Assembly (NCBI GenBank): GCA_029880325.1
Contig: JAOUOP010000018.1
Span: forward strand, 1 to 58,054
Length of the DNA stretch: 58,054 nt
Origin: Myxococcales bacterium
GTDB lineage: Bacteria > Myxococcota_A > Polyangia > Polyangiales > JAFGIB01
Direction of reading: 5' to 3'
The notes beneath the pieces are model-generated. The model had not been told where the DNA came from. It saw only the letters and a program-made list of their open reading frames with translations, and made no database searches. Of the stretch, positions 30,851 through 38,919 are shown piece by piece. The translations under genes and the position numbers were made by a program. Every line of letters starts with the position of its first letter. The stretch's first letter is position 1.

Positions 30851-31078
30851 TCACAGCAGCGCGGCACGCTCGTACTCGAGAGCGGTCAACGGCAGGCTCT
30901 TGACGAAAACGGGCGCGCCGTCGATGCGCACCACGCGATTGGTACCCCAGCCTTCGCGGATGTTGCCGGCGGCCTTCAGCACCGCCCGCAGCGCGTGATC
31001 GTCCATCGCCTGCAGTCGCGACGCCCGCCTCAGGTGCCGTTCGCGCCTTGCCTCGCCCTCGTCCCCGTGCCCGCTCAT
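30851..31078 (-). pseudogene. N-terminal fragment of a kinase-like protein
   Basis: A 75-aa frame starts at ATG 31078, overlapping the eboF stop by 4 bp (ATGA). Its end, GWGTNRVVRIDGAPVFVKSL, reads like the nucleotide-binding strands of a small-molecule or protein kinase N-lobe, with the conserved VFVK lysine. The frame then stops and the hydratase gene begins 12 bp later, so the rest of the kinase fold is missing. It may be a remnant left when the hydratase was inserted, or a real short protein. The kinase likeness rests on one short motif. Confidence 0.5.
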
Positions 31079-32475
31079 CGCGGCACATCCGCACCGAACA
31101 AATGCCTTAGCACCAGCGCCTTGAAGTCCGTCGGCTCGACGGGGCCGATGCCGTCGAGCAGGTCCGGTTCGCTGGTGATCAGCACGGGACCCTGATCGGG
31201 GCGGTCGGTGGGGCGTCCGTGGCTACCTTTGACCAGGCTTGCGTCGAGGCCGATGACGTCCATCATCATGCGGAAGCCCAGACCCTTCTTGAGAAGACGC
31301 CAGCCGATTTTCAGCATGGGCAGCGCGATTTCCGGGTCGACGAACATTTCGACAGGGTCGTAGCCGGGCTTTCGGTGGATGTCGACGCAGCGTGCAAAGT
31401 CCGGAGCCCGTGCGTCGTCGAGCCAGTAGTAATAGGTGAACCAGCGGTCGGCACGGCTGAGCGCCACCAGCTCCCCCGAGCGTGCGTGGTCGAGCCCTCG
31501 CTCCCGCTTACCTTCCATGTCGAGCACCGCCTCGACGCCATCGAGCTTCTCGAGCAGTGCCTTGACCTCGGGCACGCGCGCCGGATCAGCGACGTAGACG
31601 TGGGCCAGCTGGTGGTCGCTGACGGCAAAGGCGGCCGAGGCACCCGGATCGAGCAGCTCGCGCCCCAGCTCTTCGCGCACGCGGATGAGTCCCGCCTCAC
31701 GCAAGGCCCGGTTGATGTGCACCGGGCCCGTGACGTCGGTGATGCCGTACTCGGAGCAGACGATGACGCGCGTTCCGTCGCGCTGCACGTGCTCGATCAA
31801 CTCACCGCAGACGGCGTCGATTTCCCGCAGGTGCCTGGCGATGGCGGGACTGCTGGGCCCGAACTTCTGCAAGCAGTAGTCCAGGTGGGGCAGATAGACC
31901 AGCGTCAGCTCGGGCCGATCCTGGTCATAGACGATACGAGCGGCATCGCCGATCCAGCGGCTCGAGACGATGTCGGCGTTGGGACCCCAGAAGTTGAAGA
32001 GCGGGAATTGCCCCAGCTTTTGCTGAAGCTGATCGCGGAGCTCGGGCGGCTCCGAGTAGATGTCGGGAAGCTTGCGACCGTCGGCCGGGTACATGGGTCG
32101 CGGCGTCACCGCGATGTCGGCGCTGGAGTACATGTTGTACCACCAGAAGAGCTTGGCGCACTTGAGTTCCGGGTCGTGACGCCGCGCCGCCTCCCAGATT
32201 TTTTCGCCGTCGACGAGACGGTTACTCTGGCGCCACAGCCAAACTTCGCTCAGGTCGCGAAAGTACCAGCCGTTGGCCACGATGCCGTGGTCCCGGGGCA
32301 ACAGCCCGGTCAAGAGCGTCGACTGGGCCGAGCAGGTGACCGCCGGCACGATCGCCCCCAACGGCCGCATCGCCCCTTGCTGGGCCAGGCGCTGCAGGTT
32401 GGGGGTGTCCTCCCCGATCAAAGCCGGCGTCAGCCCGACGACGTCGAGGACGAGGGTTCGGTGGGTCTTTGTCAT
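31075..32475 (-). CDS. eboF: EboF, alkaline-phosphatase/NPP-like hydrolase
   Basis: A 466-aa member of the nucleotide pyrophosphatase/phosphodiesterase branch of the alkaline phosphatase fold. LVLDVVGLTP at the start holds a metal-ligand Asp. The nucleophile region is PAVTCSAQSTLLTGLLPRDHG (~44-64), where Thr is the likely nucleophile. Later metal ligands are in YLPHLDYCLQ (~196-205) and near SDHQLAHVYV (~296-305). There is no signal peptide, so I place it in the cytoplasm. The ATG is at 32475, 43 bp after eboB. It ends overlapped with the kinase-like fragment. Identification comes from the sequence and from the surrounding ebo genes. Confidence 0.85.
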   Translation of the reverse strand: MTKTHRTLVLDVVGLTPALIGEDTPNLQRLAQQGAMRPLGAIVPAVTCSAQSTLLTGLLPRDHGIVANGWYFRDLSEVWLWRQSNRLVDGEKIWEAARRHDPELKCAKLFWWYNMYSSADIAVTPRPMYPADGRKLPDIYSEPPELRDQLQQKLGQFPLFNFWGPNADIVSSRWIGDAARIVYDQDRPELTLVYLPHLDYCLQKFGPSSPAIARHLREIDAVCGELIEHVQRDGTRVIVCSEYGITDVTGPVHINRALREAGLIRVREELGRELLDPGASAAFAVSDHQLAHVYVADPARVPEVKALLEKLDGVEAVLDMEGKRERGLDHARSGELVALSRADRWFTYYYWLDDARAPDFARCVDIHRKPGYDPVEMFVDPEIALPMLKIGWRLLKKGLGFRMMMDVIGLDASLVKGSHGRPTDRPDQGPVLITSEPDLLDGIGPVEPTDFKALVLRHLFGADVPR

Positions 32476-32518
32476 CGCCGTATGAGGGCCCGTGTCGAGC
32501 GCTTGGAAAAAGGTCGTG

Positions 32519-33403
32519 TCAGGAGTCGACCACGGGTGACTGCCCGCGCAACACGGAGTTGCCCTCGAAGAGGTCGCGCTGGTCGATCTTCAGCAGCTCC
32601 GAATCCTCACCCATGTCGAGCCGCCCGCTCTGACCAAAGAAGGCGATGGGATTGCGCCATACGATGGTCTCGATGACATCTTCGGCGATGCCCGCCTGGC
32701 GCATGGCCTCGACGGTCTTGGGAACCTTCAGGGCGTCGGCCACGCCCCAGTCGGCCGCGCTGTTGACGATGATGCGCTCGGGCCCGTACTTCTTCACCAG
32801 CGCCGCCATGCGCGTCTCGTCCATCTTGGTGTTTGGATAGATGGAGTGGCCGGCGAAGCAGCCTGTTTCGAGCACCAGCGGCAGCGTCTCTTCGTTGTTA
32901 TGGTCGATGAGCACGCGATGCTCGGGAAAGCCCATCTCCCGCACCACCTCGATGGTGCGCTCGGTGCCGCGCTTTTTGTCGCGGTGGGGCGTGTGCACCA
33001 GCACCGGCAAGTCAAAATCGCGCGCCAGCTCGATCTGCTCGCGAAAGATGGCATCCTCGACTTCGGTCATGTCGTCGTAGCCAATTTCACCCACCGCCAC
33101 CACGCCATCTTTTTCCAGATAGCGCGGCAGCAGGTCCAACACGCCGCGGGCGATCTTGGGGTTATTGGCCTCCTTGGGATTGAGCGCCATGGTCGAGAAG
33201 TGCCGAATCCCAAACTGACTGGCGCGAAAACGCTCCCAGCCGGTGAGCGACAGGAAATAGTCCTCAAAGGATCCGACGTGGGTACGCGGCTGTCCCAACC
33301 AAAAGGCCGGTTCGACCACGGCAACAACACCCGCCCGGGCCATCGCCTCGTAATCGTCGGTGGTCCGCGAGGTCATGTGAATGTGGGGGTCGAAGAGCTT
33401 CAT
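32519..33403 (-). CDS. eboB: EboB, TatD-family metal-dependent hydrolase
   Basis: A 294-aa TIM-barrel amidohydrolase of the TatD family. Metal ligands are visible: DPHIHM at residues 5-10, VGEIGYDD, VLVHTPHRDK, LIDHNNEET and the late NSAADWG Asp. The product acts in the cytoplasm. Its first four bases overlap the eboA stop (ATGA), so the two are coupled. TatD proteins are often nucleases or amidohydrolases; the EboB substrate is unknown. Confidence 0.87.
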   Translation of the reverse strand: MKLFDPHIHMTSRTTDDYEAMARAGVVAVVEPAFWLGQPRTHVGSFEDYFLSLTGWERFRASQFGIRHFSTMALNPKEANNPKIARGVLDLLPRYLEKDGVVAVGEIGYDDMTEVEDAIFREQIELARDFDLPVLVHTPHRDKKRGTERTIEVVREMGFPEHRVLIDHNNEETLPLVLETGCFAGHSIYPNTKMDETRMAALVKKYGPERIIVNSAADWGVADALKVPKTVEAMRQAGIAEDVIETIVWRNPIAFFGQSGRLDMGEDSELLKIDQRDLFEGNSVLRGQSPVVDS

Positions 33404-34095
33404 GTCGTCGATTCCTCGATGCGAGCGATGTCGGAAGGAATGCTGCGGCCAGCCGCTCGCCGCTCGGCGCCGTAGTCGCGCACCATGCGCCGCAGCTCGT
33501 CGTTGTTGCGCTGCCGCCAGCCATGGACGCGCGCGAGCGGCACTTCCGTAAATAGCACCTTGACGATCATCTGGTTGAACGCGAGTTCGGAGAAGTGTGC
33601 CGCGGCAAAGGGGTTGTCGCAGGCGACGGCCTCGAAGACTTCCTGCACGTGGCTGCGGCAGGCTTCGACCGCAAGCTCCGTGAAGCGCTCGGGTGCGGGC
33701 AAAAGCGACAGGCTGCGCAGCACGGCAACCCGCTCCCCGGTGTCGCCCTTTTCGAATGCCTCGGCTACCAGCTCAACGACGGCTTCGGGGTCGAGCACGG
33801 CATGGGCCCTGAGCAAGAGCGCCGCGCGAACGAGGGCTGGCAGTCCGTGGCGTTCGGACTCGATGAGCCCCAGGCCAGCGAGGCTTTCGCGCTCGGCCTC
33901 CGAGAGCGAAAGCGCTTTACGCCCAAAACGGCGCCCTGCACCCGCGAAAAGCCCGAAGAAGGCGCCCCGGGCCAGCGGCGTGCCCGCGCTGGGCAGTTTT
34001 GACTCCAGGCGCTCGACCTCAAGCGCCTCGCCATGGGCCCGCACCACGCTGAGCAACCGCTCGGCGGCCTCCGTTGTCGGGATCTCGCGCTCCAT
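33400..34095 (-). CDS. eboA: EboA domain-containing protein
   Basis: A 231-aa all-helical protein starting MEREIPTTEAAER. ATG at 34095 is preceded by GAAGG and is preferred over a much longer open frame. The body is HEAT-like helical: LVRAALLLRAHAV, EKGDTGERVAVLRSLSLLP, then HVQEVFEAVACDNPFAAAHF and FNQMIVKVLFTEVPLARVHG. The phrase around CDNPF and the closing helix match what I know of EboA proteins. No catalytic motif is seen. It is the first gene of the leftward eboA-eboB-eboF arm and lies 82 bp after the EAL gene. Confidence 0.78.
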   Translation of the reverse strand: MEREIPTTEAAERLLSVVRAHGEALEVERLESKLPSAGTPLARGAFFGLFAGAGRRFGRKALSLSEAERESLAGLGLIESERHGLPALVRAALLLRAHAVLDPEAVVELVAEAFEKGDTGERVAVLRSLSLLPAPERFTELAVEACRSHVQEVFEAVACDNPFAAAHFSELAFNQMIVKVLFTEVPLARVHGWRQRNNDELRRMVRDYGAERRAAGRSIPSDIARIEESTT

Positions 34096-34177
34096 CGCCT
34101 TCGGATCTAAATGACCCACCGCGATTGAGCAATGCACCCGAGGCAGGTGACCCGCCGCTTCCGGAGCCGAGCGCCCC

Positions 34178-35050
34178 TCACAGCCGCCAAATCGGCTCCC
34201 GGGGCCGCGGATCCGGCCTTCCCAGCGCGTAGCCCTGGCCGAAGTGGCAACCGCAGTCGCGCACCGACTGGACCTCAGCCCAGGTCTCGAGTCCTTCGGC
34301 CACCACCCGGGCGCCCAGGTCGACACACATGCGCACCACCGATGCAACCAGCGTGCGCTGGCGGGCATTTCGGTCGAGATCGGTGACCAGGCTGCGATCG
34401 AGCTTCACCACCGATGGTTCGAGATCGGCGATGCGCTTGAGATTCGAGTATCCGGCGCCCAAATCGTCGACCACCAGGTGCACGCCGCCGCGGGCGCGGA
34501 TCTCGCTGAGCACCGAGGAGCAAAGATCGTAGTGCGTGAAGGGAACCGACTCGGTGACTTCCACGTAGACGTCGTCGTCGTGGGAGTACATGGGGTCGTC
34601 CGGCTGGATCACGTAGCGATCGGCGAGTTCGGCCGGATGCACGTTGACGAAGAGCGGAATGCCCGGGCAACCGTTGGAAGCGATGGTGCGCAAGGTGCGC
34701 CCGAGTGCGCCGCAAAACTGCTCGTCGGCGGCGCGTCGAAAGAGCACTTCCGGGTTGGTCAGGCCGGGTGTTCTGCACCGCGCAAGCACTTCATATGCGA
34801 AGCTGCGCCCGGTCACCAGATCCACGATCGGCTGAAACACACAGCTGAGTTCGCTGATGGCGATGCCGCCCACAGTCTGCGACTCCTGCACCGAGGGAGG
34901 CAAGGACCTGCCCGCCACGCCGACCGGCTGCGACTGTGCGCGCCGGTTGCTTTCGATGTGACTCGGCCGCGGGGGCGCCGACACAGGAGCGCCCGGTGGG
35001 GCGACCGACCACACGCCATTGACAGAATCCCGCCTCTTTTGGGACGCCAT
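34178..35050 (-). CDS. EAL-domain cyclic-di-GMP phosphodiesterase
   Basis: Hydrolyses c-di-GMP to pGpG. After a ~60-residue Pro/Ser-rich N-terminus the protein is a single EAL domain, 290 aa in total. All catalytic residues look intact: E87 in the EVLAR motif (EAL variant), N136 in VNVHP, E164 in EVTES, D195/D196 in DDLGAGYSNL, K217, E252 in EGLET and Q272 in GQGY. There are no sensor, GGDEF or membrane domains, so it should be a soluble, probably constitutive, enzyme. ATG at 35050 is used; a GTG at 35074 is also open. It is on the same strand as eboA with an 82-bp gap, so it could be cotranscribed with the leftward ebo arm. Confidence 0.92.
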   Translation of the reverse strand: MASQKRRDSVNGVWSVAPPGAPVSAPPRPSHIESNRRAQSQPVGVAGRSLPPSVQESQTVGGIAISELSCVFQPIVDLVTGRSFAYEVLARCRTPGLTNPEVLFRRAADEQFCGALGRTLRTIASNGCPGIPLFVNVHPAELADRYVIQPDDPMYSHDDDVYVEVTESVPFTHYDLCSSVLSEIRARGGVHLVVDDLGAGYSNLKRIADLEPSVVKLDRSLVTDLDRNARQRTLVASVVRMCVDLGARVVAEGLETWAEVQSVRDCGCHFGQGYALGRPDPRPREPIWRL

Positions 35051-35152
35051 TTGAAACCAACCGTGACCGTCCACCGTAACCTGCGGCGCATCGACTGTAA
35101 ACGAGTTCTTCCTGACCGTATGGTGGAGCGCAACGCGAACTCTTGCGAAGCG

Positions 35153-36055
35153 CTAACGAACCGAGCAACTGCGCTGCAAGCGCTGCCGCAGCCGCCGCTG
35201 GCGATCGCCGAGCCAACGCGCATCGGGCTCAGCCGCAAAGGGCTCGAGGTCGTCCACCACATCGTAGAGCGGCCTATGCTCCTGCTGTAGCGCCTCGCAA
35301 TTGCGCCGCTCCAACTCCCCCATGATCAACAGGAATGCATCGACGCTGAAGGCGTGGGTGTCGTGCATCAGCACGATGCCTCCGCGATCGCCATCGCGAC
35401 GTTCGTTGCGCGCCAGCACCTTGAAGAAGGTCTCCTCAATCGCCTGCGGCGGCCGCTCCACCCAGTCGGCCAACCCGATATTCCACAGCACGTTGCTGTA
35501 GCCGCGCTCTCGCAACATGCCGCGCAGGGCGCGGTTGCTGGAACCGAAAGGCGGTCGAAACAGCAGACTCTGGCGACCGAATGCATGCTCGAAGGCGGCG
35601 TGGTTTCGCGCGAGCTGCTCGCGCAGGGCCGGCGGCGCAAGCCGCGCCATGCGTTGGTGGTCGAAGGAGTGGCTGCCGATGGCGTGCCCGCGCCTGGCCA
35701 CCTCGCGCGCCAGTTCGACAGCCCGGGCATTGCGCCGCTCGCCGCTAAGGAAACGACTGGCGGAAAAGAAAAAGGTCGCCTTCACGCCGGCCGCATCGAG
35801 GGCATCGAGCAAGCGCGGCGTTTGCACCGGGTCGGGACCGTCGTCGAAGGTGAAGTGCAAGAGCGGATGGCGCGTATGCCCCGAGAGCTCCGGCGGCAAA
35901 GCCAGGCCTTCGCCGAATTGACGGGCGCGCGGTTCGGCCACCCGCACCGACTTGGCCGCGACGACCGCCAGCGGCTCGGCCCGCGTCGCCAGCGCGCAAA
36001 GCAGCGTCGCCAGGCAGCACAGGGCGGAGAAAATCGCGAAAGCACGCGCGGACAT
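35153..36055 (-). CDS. Secreted polysaccharide deacetylase (NodB domain)
   Basis: Removes acetyl groups from N-acetylated sugars in peptidoglycan, chitin or exopolysaccharide. A signal peptide covers residues 1-26 (ends ATRA). NodB motif 1 is HFTFDDGPD with Asp71/Asp72; motif 2 HSFDH holds His129 and His133; motif 3 is RPPFG at 167-171; a late LMHDTHAF provides the last histidine. Length 300 aa is normal. The ATG is at 36055. Neighbouring genes on the same strand are spaced by 67 bp or more, so operon membership is unclear. Confidence 0.93.
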   Translation of the reverse strand: MSARAFAIFSALCCLATLLCALATRAEPLAVVAAKSVRVAEPRARQFGEGLALPPELSGHTRHPLLHFTFDDGPDPVQTPRLLDALDAAGVKATFFFSASRFLSGERRNARAVELAREVARRGHAIGSHSFDHQRMARLAPPALREQLARNHAAFEHAFGRQSLLFRPPFGSSNRALRGMLRERGYSNVLWNIGLADWVERPPQAIEETFFKVLARNERRDGDRGGIVLMHDTHAFSVDAFLLIMGELERRNCEALQQEHRPLYDVVDDLEPFAAEPDARWLGDRQRRLRQRLQRSCSVR

Positions 36056-36122
36056 GCCTTTGCGATCGTAGCGCAGGCCCGCCCCGTGCGCGAAGTTTCA
36101 ACCGGCCGGTGCCACTCGCGGC

Positions 36123-36743
36123 TCAGGAACCCACACCCACCGCGCGCAGATCATTCCAGCGGCGGCGGTAGCTGGGCAGCTTGCGACCGATGCGCGCGTG
36201 GCGCGTCAGCATGTCCTCGCCCGGCACGTGATTCTTGGACAGCAGCGTGTGGATGCGCTTGTGGTGGCGCTGTAGGTAGTCCAGGAATTCGTCGGGCTCG
36301 AAGAAGGCGATGCCCACCTCGTCGGCGTTGACCTCACAGCCGGTCTCGTCATAGTCGCGGCAGATCTGCGGGCGCTGCTCGTAAATGGCGCAGCCGTTGT
36401 CCTCGCGCAGGTGGCGACAGCGGGTTTCGATCTGCAGCAGCCAATCGTCGTCCTCGACGTAGACGCAGGCGCCCTTGTGGTAGAGGAACCACAGGATCTC
36501 GCTGGCGCCGCGTACCGACGTGGGCCCATCGATCTCCACCGCCAGATAGGTGCAGCACAGGCCACAACTCAGGCACGGCAGCTGCGTGCGCTCATCGGCC
36601 AGCACCGGCAGGGTTTTGCTGCCATTGCCGTTCTTGAGCGCAGCGCCGCGGGCAGCTCCATTGCTGCGAGCACGGGTCGCGGCCCGGCCGTTGCTCTTGC
36701 CGTCGCTTTTCGCAACGCCCGCCTGTCGAGATGATTTGGCCAT
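36123..36743 (-). CDS. YkgJ-family cysteine cluster protein
   Basis: A 206-aa protein of the YkgJ/Fli-type family (putative Fe-S or zinc cluster). The first ~45 residues are Ala/Lys/Gly-rich and disordered. The cluster cysteines follow: CLSCGLCC, then CRHL, CAIYEQRPQIC and the closing CEV. ATG at 36743 with AGGTG upstream is preferred to a GTG two codons earlier. The function of the family is poorly known; it may bind an Fe-S cluster. It is downstream of the TetR gene on the same strand (138 bp). Confidence 0.87.
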   Translation of the reverse strand: MAKSSRQAGVAKSDGKSNGRAATRARSNGAARGAALKNGNGSKTLPVLADERTQLPCLSCGLCCTYLAVEIDGPTSVRGASEILWFLYHKGACVYVEDDDWLLQIETRCRHLREDNGCAIYEQRPQICRDYDETGCEVNADEVGIAFFEPDEFLDYLQRHHKRIHTLLSKNHVPGEDMLTRHARIGRKLPSYRRRWNDLRAVGVGS

Positions 36744-36881
36744 CGTCACCTACCGTCGCGGCGTTCGCACGCCCTGCCCGCCGCATCGCTGGAGTCGTCG
36801 AAGACCCGATCCCATGCCGGAACTCGCGATGAACGCAATGGGCACATCGCCGCGTTCGCACGCCTTCGACCGGTTAATGCG

Positions 36882-37493
36882 TCAGTCGTCCTCGATCCGC
36901 AACAGCCGATGGGCGCTTTCTTCGACAGCGCCGAGATCGAGTTCGACGCCCACATCCACGAGCGTCGTAAGCCCCAACGCGCCGGCTAAAAGCCACGCGG
37001 CGATCAGCTCTGGCGCGATCGCCACACCCACGCGCTGGGCCTTTTGATCGCCCTCGGCGATCACGGTGAGCCGTGAAAGGGCGAGTTCGAAGAGATCGCG
37101 CATGCGCGCGCGCATCACGTCGGAGCGCTGCGCGCCGCGGGTCATTAGCTGCTGCACCAGCCCGCGCCGCCCCATCAGCGGCACCGTGCCCGCCGCCGCG
37201 GCCCCGAGAAAGCGCCCGATCACATCGGTGACGCCGCCGGGCGCCTCGCCGGTGCCCACCACCGACTCGACGAAGTCCAGAAGCACGCGATCGATGACCG
37301 CCAGCAGAAAATCATCGCGATCGCGGAAGTGCACGTAGAAGGCGCCGCGCGTGAAGCCCGCGCGCGCGCAGATCGCATCCAGGCTCGGCAGGTCCACGCC
37401 CTCCTCGGAAAAGAGGGCGATGCCCGCAGCGATCAGCGCTTCGCGGGTCTCGCGCTTCAGGTCCTTACGGCTCTTGCCCTTGCCGTCCGCCAT
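36882..37493 (-). CDS. TetR-family transcriptional repressor
   Basis: A 203-aa one-component regulator. The N-terminal helix-turn-helix is at ~25-70 (REALIAAGIALF, LPSLDAICARAGFTRGAFYVHF). The remainder is a helical ligand-binding domain. ATG at 37493 is preceded by AAAGG. It is divergent from the PQQ-type sugar dehydrogenase (88 bp between starts), so it probably represses itself and that gene through the shared region. The ligand is unknown. Confidence 0.92.
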   Translation of the reverse strand: MADGKGKSRKDLKRETREALIAAGIALFSEEGVDLPSLDAICARAGFTRGAFYVHFRDRDDFLLAVIDRVLLDFVESVVGTGEAPGGVTDVIGRFLGAAAAGTVPLMGRRGLVQQLMTRGAQRSDVMRARMRDLFELALSRLTVIAEGDQKAQRVGVAIAPELIAAWLLAGALGLTTLVDVGVELDLGAVEESAHRLLRIEDD

Positions 37494-37551
37494 CGCCTTT
37501 GCTTACCGCGGATCGCCCTCGAATGCGCGGGGCCTCGCGCGGGTCCTCGAA

Positions 37552-37567
37552 TTGACGAATATTCCGG
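37552..37567. promoter_or_regulatory. Candidate TetR operator
   Basis: TTGAC followed by the perfect 8-bp palindrome GAATATTC (37557-37564) lies midway between the divergent TetR and sugar dehydrogenase genes. TTGAC/GAATATTC half-sites of this style occur in operators of TetR proteins. Only part of a full symmetric site is visible. Confidence 0.35.
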
Positions 37568-37581
37568 GTTACTTGCAGCGA

Positions 37582-38919
37582 ATGCTACCACCGATGGACA
37601 CGCCAACGCCCGAGCCGCGAGAGAAGCCGCGGCGCCGGTGGCTACTGTGGGCCACGCTGGCGATCGTCACCCTCCTGGGCGCCTGGCTGCTGCTGCAGCC
37701 CGAGGGCCTGCGACGGCTGGCCGTGGCCGGTCTCTCCGACGACTACCGTCCCGATCCCGCCAACCTGGAGCAGGCGGTGGCCGCCGCGGCCGCCGCCCGC
37801 GGTAAGCACGCCCTCGACATCTCCCTCGAGTCGGTGGCGACCGGCATCGCCCAGCCCACCGACCTGGTTTTTGTTCCATCGGCGCCGGGACAGGCGATCG
37901 TCCTGGAGCGCGGGGGCACCGCCCGCTGGCTCAAACCCGAGTCGGGACGGCACGGCCGCTTGCTGCACATCGACGTGCTGACGGTCTCCGAACAGGGTCT
38001 GCTCGGCATCGCCCTGCACCCGCGCTTCGCCGACAACGGCCGCTTTTTCCTGAACTACGTGGCCGCGCGCGAAGGCGAGCACCGCAGCGTGATCGAGGCC
38101 TGGCAGCTCTCCGATCCCCGCGACCCAAGCCGCGCCACGGCCAAGCCCCAGGGCGTGCTGCTGGAGGTGACCCAGCCCTACCAAAACCACAACGCCGGCC
38201 AGCTGGCCTTCGGCCCCGACGGCTACCTCTACGTGGGCTTTGGCGACGGCGGCTTCCGCGACGACCCCGAGGGTCACGGGCAAAACCTCAAGAGCTTGAA
38301 AGGTGCCATGCTGCGCATCGACGTCGATCGCAAAGGCCCCGAGGGAACACCCTACGCGATCCCCGCCGACAATCCCTTCGTCGGCAAGCCCGACGTACGC
38401 CCCGAGATCTGGGCCTACGGTCTGCGCAATCCCTGGCGCTACAGCTTCGACGATCGCGGGCGCCTGGTGGTGGCCGATGTGGGCCAGGACACATGGGAGG
38501 AAGTGGACCTGGTGCAGGCCGGCGATAACCTCGGTTGGGTGCTCAAGGAAGGCTTTAGCTGCTTCGGCGAAGGCAAGGCCGCGTGCGAGAAGCCAGGGCT
38601 GGTCGATCCCGTCTTCGTCTACGGGCGCAGCGACGGCAGCTCGATCACCGGCGGCCACGTCTACAAAGGGAGCGCCATCCCCGCCCTGCGCGGCCGCTAC
38701 GTCTTTGGCGACTTCGTCAGCGGCCGCATCTTCGCCATCCGGCTGCCCGACGATCGCCGAACGCGCGTGCGCGAGCGCCTGGAGTTGGGCAAGTGGCCGC
38801 TGATGATCAGCGCCTTCGCGCGCGACCCCGAGGGCGAACTCTTCTTGGCCGCCTACGCGCGCGGCGAGATCTACAAGATGCGGCCGCCCAAATCGCTCAA
38901 GCGCTCGACCGCACCCTGA
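37582..38919 (+). CDS. PQQ-dependent aldose sugar dehydrogenase, membrane-anchored
   Basis: Soluble-glucose-dehydrogenase/YliI-type six-bladed beta-propeller that oxidises aldose sugars with PQQ. A basic N-terminus and one hydrophobic helix (WLLWATLAIVTLLGAWLLL, ~residues 22-40) anchor it in the inner membrane facing the periplasm. Family motifs include LVFVPSAPG, EQGLLGIALHPRF, NHNAGQLAFGPDGYLYVGFGDGG, YGLRNPWRYSF and the closing ITGGHVYKG. ATG at 37582 gives 445 aa; ATG 37594 is another option and neither has a clear ribosome binding site. PQQ synthesis genes are not in the window. It overlaps the convergent FAD gene by 49 bp. Confidence 0.9.
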   Translation: MLPPMDTPTPEPREKPRRRWLLWATLAIVTLLGAWLLLQPEGLRRLAVAGLSDDYRPDPANLEQAVAAAAAARGKHALDISLESVATGIAQPTDLVFVPSAPGQAIVLERGGTARWLKPESGRHGRLLHIDVLTVSEQGLLGIALHPRFADNGRFFLNYVAAREGEHRSVIEAWQLSDPRDPSRATAKPQGVLLEVTQPYQNHNAGQLAFGPDGYLYVGFGDGGFRDDPEGHGQNLKSLKGAMLRIDVDRKGPEGTPYAIPADNPFVGKPDVRPEIWAYGLRNPWRYSFDDRGRLVVADVGQDTWEEVDLVQAGDNLGWVLKEGFSCFGEGKAACEKPGLVDPVFVYGRSDGSSITGGHVYKGSAIPALRGRYVFGDFVSGRIFAIRLPDDRRTRVRERLELGKWPLMISAFARDPEGELFLAAYARGEIYKMRPPKSLKRSTAP

